Source: Ruminococcus sp. UBA3286 (GTDB taxonomy: Bacteria; Bacillota; Clostridia; Oscillospirales; Ruminococcaceae). Taken from it: a DNA stretch of 8,252 nt. Position numbers and translations under genes: made by a program. The stretch's first letter is position 1; each line of letters begins with the position of its first letter. Of the stretch, positions 5,747 through 8,252 are shown in pieces. The stretch lies in assembly GCA_002362135.1 (NCBI GenBank), contig DETO01000126.1, positions 13,882 to 22,133 of the forward strand, in the 5' to 3' direction. A model generated the notes under the pieces. It was not told where the DNA came from. It did no database searches and worked only from the letters and a program-made list of their open reading frames with translations.

Positions 5747-8062
5747 TCAGGTTTTTACAATATATGTTTTTTCGGCGTCAGTCGGGAAAATTATCACCCC
5801 GTCCTCGATTCTGGAGCAGACAGTTTCGCCGCCGCAGATAATACTTGCCACGCCGTTTATGCGCAGACGGCATTCGCCGCCCCTATCCGAAGTTACGGAA
5901 GCGGTGATGAGTTTTCCGCCGCTCCATTCCATATCTATCCCGAAGCTGCCCTTTGCGCGGAGACCTCTGATACTTCCTTCGCTCCACTCGTCGGGAAGCG
6001 CGGGAAGAAGAATTATTTCGCCGCGGACGCATTGCAGAAGAGCCTCCGCAATCGCAGCCGTACCGCCGAAATTGCCGTCTATCTGTATCGGCGGATGTAT
6101 GCCGAGCATATTGGGATAAACGAAATTCGTAAGAAGCTTTTTCAGATTTTCATAAACCATGTTGCCGTCATGAAGTCTTGCCCACATATTCGTTATCCAG
6201 GCGCAGCTCCAGCCCGTATGACCGCCGTCGTGAATAAGCCTGCGAACGAGAGTCGCTCTTGCGGCGTCGGCTAATTTCGGCGTTTTTACGGGAGTTATGA
6301 GATCGGCAGGGTGAAGCGCGAACAGCTGAGAAATATGACGGTGACCGACTTCCGTTTCGTCGTAGTCCGCAGCCCATTCCTTGATCTGACCGTATTTTCC
6401 GATCTCCGGCTGATGAATACGCGGCAGAAGTTCGGATAATTTTTCGGAAAGCTCCCTGTCTCTGCCGAGAATTTCCGCAGCCTTTATAACATCTTCAAAC
6501 AGTACCGTAATTATCTGCGAATCCATTGACGGGCCTGCGCAGAGACTTCCCTTAACGCCGTTTTCGTTGAGATAGGTATTTTCGGGCGAAACCGACGGAC
6601 AGGTAACCAGGTATCCATCTTCGTCCTCGATAAGAAAATTCACAAAGAATTCCGCAGCCTCTTTAAGAATGTGATATTTCTCCGCAAGGAATTCTGTATC
6701 CTGCGTATATTCGTAATGTTCAAATATATGCAGTGCAAGCCATGCTCCGCCTGTTACCCAGAGAGTTGACGGCGCATAAGTATCCTGCGGAGCGGTATCG
6801 CCCCATATATCAGTATGGTGATGACATACAAAACCGCGCTCCACGCCGTACATTTCACGCGCGGTTATCCTGCCGTTTTCGCAGACGCGCTCCAGCAGAT
6901 CAAAAAGCGGCAGATGACATTCCGAAAGATTGCAGCTTTCGGCGCACCAATAATTCATCTCCGTATTCACATTTACAGCGTAGCGGCTTCCCCATTCTGG
7001 CAGCATCTCTTTATTCCAGATGCCGCGCAGGTTCATAGGCTGAGTTCCGGGGCGGCTTGCGGAGATCATGAGATAACGCCCGTAATTGAAATAAAGTTCG
7101 ATAAGCTTATTATCGTGGATAAGGCGAGCGCAGTCCGTGCTGTCCATTTCGTCGCCCTTTAAGCGGAATATTCGCTCGTCGGTATAAAGCGCGGAAAGGT
7201 CGTCCCCCGAATTATCGGGCAGATTCAGTTCAACGCGGTCGAAAAGTTCCTTATAATCGCTGATATGGCGGAAGTAAAGTTCGTCATAACTGCATTGCAG
7301 AGCCATTTCCGCGTCAACTACAGCAGATTCTTCATAATTTTCGCTGTAAAAACCGGTGCGGACGGAAATTATCAGCATGACAGAATCGGCATTTTTCACG
7401 GAGATTTTTCCACCGATAGTTCTCAATTCTCCGCCGTTTGCGGAAGCGCCAAGACAGGCTGCGAAAAATATTCCGTCGCGGCTGCCTGTTCCACCCGTAT
7501 AAAGAAGCATATTTTCGGCGCAGGGACGGTTGTCGTCGTAATAATCATCCCTGCCGTCTATGAAGCATTCCATAGAAACGCTTTTCGGCGTATCTCCGTG
7601 AATATCAATGACCATAACCTCGTCGGGAGCGGAGCAGAATACGCTGCGTGTAAATTCATGCTCGCCAACGGTAAATTTCACATCGGTAACGGCAGTTGAA
7701 AGATCGAGAGTGCGAACATAATTTTTCGCTTTTCCGCCAAGTTCCATATTGATATGGAGATCGCCGAGCGGCATATAATGGCGCATATTCGGCGTAACGC
7801 CCTGCATCTTCTCAAAAGCCGTCTTTTCAGCCGCTTTAACATCGCCCTTGCGTATAAGTTCCCTGACTTCGGCAAGCCCTTCCTGCGCGTCAGGATTCAC
7901 ACGGTGACGAAGACCGCCCGACCATATCGAATCCTCATTAAGATTTATTATTTCATCGGCAGGCTTGCCATATATCATGCCGCCTATGCGCCCGTTGCCG
8001 ATTGGCAGCGCGCTGTTGAAATTTTCGGCAGGCTTATTATATCTGAGTAAAGTTTCTGTCAT
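5747..8062 (-). CDS. GH95 glycoside hydrolase (alpha-L-fucosidase / alpha-L-galactosidase type)
   Basis: A 771-residue cytoplasmic enzyme, close to the full length of single-domain GH95 proteins, with no signal peptide. GH95 are inverting enzymes that remove alpha-1,2-linked L-fucose or L-galactose. Visible landmarks, numbered from the Met at 8062: N-terminal ALPIGNGRIGGM (18-29) and NLNEDSIWSGG (40-50) of the beta-sandwich domain; AVNVNTEMNYW (362-372), containing the Asn pair N364/N366; SVSPEN (490-495), with E494 the likely general acid; HRHISQL (574-580); and IQIDGNFGGT (659-668), with D662 at the general-base/Asn-activated water site. The frame extends upstream to an ATG at 8078-8080, giving 777 residues. 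That Met has no ribosome site, whereas the Met at 8062 has AGGAG at ideal distance, so I chose it. First gene of the operon; GH26 starts 20 bases after its stop. L-fucose versus L-galactose cannot be decided here. Confidence 0.87.
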   Translation of the reverse strand: MTETLLRYNKPAENFNSALPIGNGRIGGMIYGKPADEIINLNEDSIWSGGLRHRVNPDAQEGLAEVRELIRKGDVKAAEKTAFEKMQGVTPNMRHYMPLGDLHINMELGGKAKNYVRTLDLSTAVTDVKFTVGEHEFTRSVFCSAPDEVMVIDIHGDTPKSVSMECFIDGRDDYYDDNRPCAENMLLYTGGTGSRDGIFFAACLGASANGGELRTIGGKISVKNADSVMLIISVRTGFYSENYEESAVVDAEMALQCSYDELYFRHISDYKELFDRVELNLPDNSGDDLSALYTDERIFRLKGDEMDSTDCARLIHDNKLIELYFNYGRYLMISASRPGTQPMNLRGIWNKEMLPEWGSRYAVNVNTEMNYWCAESCNLSECHLPLFDLLERVCENGRITAREMYGVERGFVCHHHTDIWGDTAPQDTYAPSTLWVTGGAWLALHIFEHYEYTQDTEFLAEKYHILKEAAEFFVNFLIEDEDGYLVTCPSVSPENTYLNENGVKGSLCAGPSMDSQIITVLFEDVIKAAEILGRDRELSEKLSELLPRIHQPEIGKYGQIKEWAADYDETEVGHRHISQLFALHPADLITPVKTPKLADAARATLVRRLIHDGGHTGWSCAWITNMWARLHDGNMVYENLKKLLTNFVYPNMLGIHPPIQIDGNFGGTAAIAEALLQCVRGEIILLPALPDEWSEGSIRGLRAKGSFGIDMEWSGGKLITASVTSDRGGECRLRINGVASIICGGETVCSRIEDGVIIFPTDAEKTYIVKT

Positions 8063-8069
8063 ATCATTT

Positions 8070-8074
8070 CTCCT
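8070..8074 (-). promoter_or_regulatory. Ribosome binding site that decides the GH95 start
   Basis: AGGAG (minus strand) ends 7 bases before the ATG at 8060-8062. Upstream of the longer-frame ATG at 8078-8080 the sequence is ATTTCAT with no purine-rich site, and in that reading the ribosome site itself would be translated as Arg-Arg. The family-conserved sequence also begins just after the inner Met. Confidence 0.8.
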
Positions 8075-8141
8075 GTTCATATGAAATCATGCGCAGAGTT
8101 GCCCATGCTGCATACGCAAATCAATTTTTACTTGTGCGGCA

Positions 8142-8196
8142 TTATGCAGGGGACTCTGTCCCCTGCACCCCTGCATAAGGGACGCAGTCCCTTATG
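8142..8196. repeat. Tandem GC-rich hairpin element (REP-like) with an alternative long-range pairing
   Basis: Hairpin one: TGCAGGGGAC (8145-8154), loop TCT, GTCCCCTGCA (8158-8167). Hairpin two: CATAAGGGAC (8174-8183), loop GCA, GTCCCTTATG (8187-8196). Both have perfect 10-bp stems with 3-base loops and share the GGGAC/GTCCC core. A third, exclusive pairing exists: TTATGCAGGGG (8142-8152) with CCCCTGCATAA (8168-8178), 11 bp perfect, which would open hairpin one's outer arm and hairpin two's left arm. No U-run follows on either strand. If the promoter at 8211-8239 is used, the element lies in the GH95 leader RNA. Dispersed repeats of this general look are, from memory, common in Oscillospiraceae genomes. 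Confidence 0.75.
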
Positions 8197-8210
8197 AATC
8201 CCAATATTAA

Positions 8211-8239
8211 ATTATATTTGTACCCATAAATGGGTACAA
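8211..8239 (-). promoter_or_regulatory. Candidate promoter of the GH95-GH26-HAD operon
   Basis: Minus strand: -35 TTGTAC (complement of 8234-8239), a 17-base spacer, then a perfect -10 TATAAT (complement of 8211-8216). Transcription would begin near 8204 and yield a leader of about 140 nt containing both hairpins. The -35 matches consensus only in TTG, which would suit a regulated promoter. I saw no catabolite-response (cre) element. Confidence 0.5.
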
Positions 8240-8246
8240 ATATAAT
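8218..8246 (+). promoter_or_regulatory. Mirror-image promoter pointing right
   Basis: The palindrome forces the same boxes on the plus strand: TTGTAC (8218-8223), 17 bases, TATAAT (8241-8246). If real, it would drive a gene beyond the window end, divergent from the GH95 operon. It may simply be a by-product of the symmetry. Confidence 0.35.
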
Positions 8247-8252
8247 TTGAAC

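Larger units (their letters stand above)
8209..8248. repeat. Long perfect palindrome at the right edge
   Basis: AAATTATATTTGTACCCAT (8209-8227) and ATGGGTACAAATATAATTT (8230-8248) are perfect 19-bp inverted arms around two A residues. As RNA it would form a long hairpin with AT-rich ends, so it could be an intrinsic terminator of an unseen gene. As DNA it embeds promoter boxes on both strands, with the symmetric core GTACCCAT...ATGGGTAC in the spacer, where a dimeric regulator could sit. Confidence 0.85.

Noticed and set aside
5741..6274. A 177-codon plus-strand frame opposite the 3' end of GH95
   Set aside because: It is antisense to well-conserved GH95 sequence, has no credible ribosome site and no recognisable protein features.
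8063..8080. Upstream ATG giving a six-residue longer GH95
   Set aside because: No ribosome site before it, and the good AGGAG site would lie within its coding sequence.

Overview
The window looks like chromosome from a gut or rumen Ruminococcus-type Firmicute (Oscillospiraceae). The reasons are a Spo0A-type regulator, strong AGGAGG ribosome sites, moderate GC, a GH26 lipoprotein with a CBM35-like module and Ser/Thr/Glu-rich linkers, and a GC-rich hairpin repeat of a kind I associate with this family from memory. The genus is an inference.

Left part (1-1466): a plus-strand CDP-alcohol phosphatidyltransferase gene, most likely pssA (273-911), has a near-consensus promoter and a structured leader of about 110 nt. 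It converges on a minus-strand flavin reductase-like gene (957-1466), and the two share a symmetric bidirectional terminator at 917-944. A perfect 12-bp inverted repeat upstream of the flavin reductase gene looks like an operator.

Middle (1552-2563): a minus-strand Spo0A-family response regulator has a nearly perfect DNA-binding domain but an atypical receiver. It has its own promoter candidate and is followed upstream by a 256-bp intergenic gap.

Right part (2564-8252): a minus-strand operon transcribed in the order GH95, GH26, HAD-like, with gaps of 20 and 13 nt. GH95 (alpha-L-fucosidase/alpha-L-galactosidase type) has no signal peptide and should be cytoplasmic. GH26 (beta-mannanase type) is a predicted surface lipoprotein with a CBM35-like module. 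The last gene encodes a HAD-fold protein whose catalytic aspartates are replaced. Together they suggest surface cleavage of a mannan-type or other hemicellulose chain, with fucose- or L-galactose-like caps removed inside the cell. No transporter or dedicated regulator lies inside the window. Upstream of GH95 are two tandem perfect hairpins with an alternative long-range pairing, then a 19-bp-arm palindrome. Because of its symmetry that palindrome contains a possible sigma-A promoter on each strand, one toward the operon and one toward an unseen gene to the right.

The features most worth a second look are the palindromic double promoter, the switch-like hairpin pair, the catalytically degenerate HAD protein inside a carbohydrate operon, and the Spo0A-like protein outside its usual context. 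I found no CRISPR array, rRNA, tRNA, transposase or toxin/defence system.
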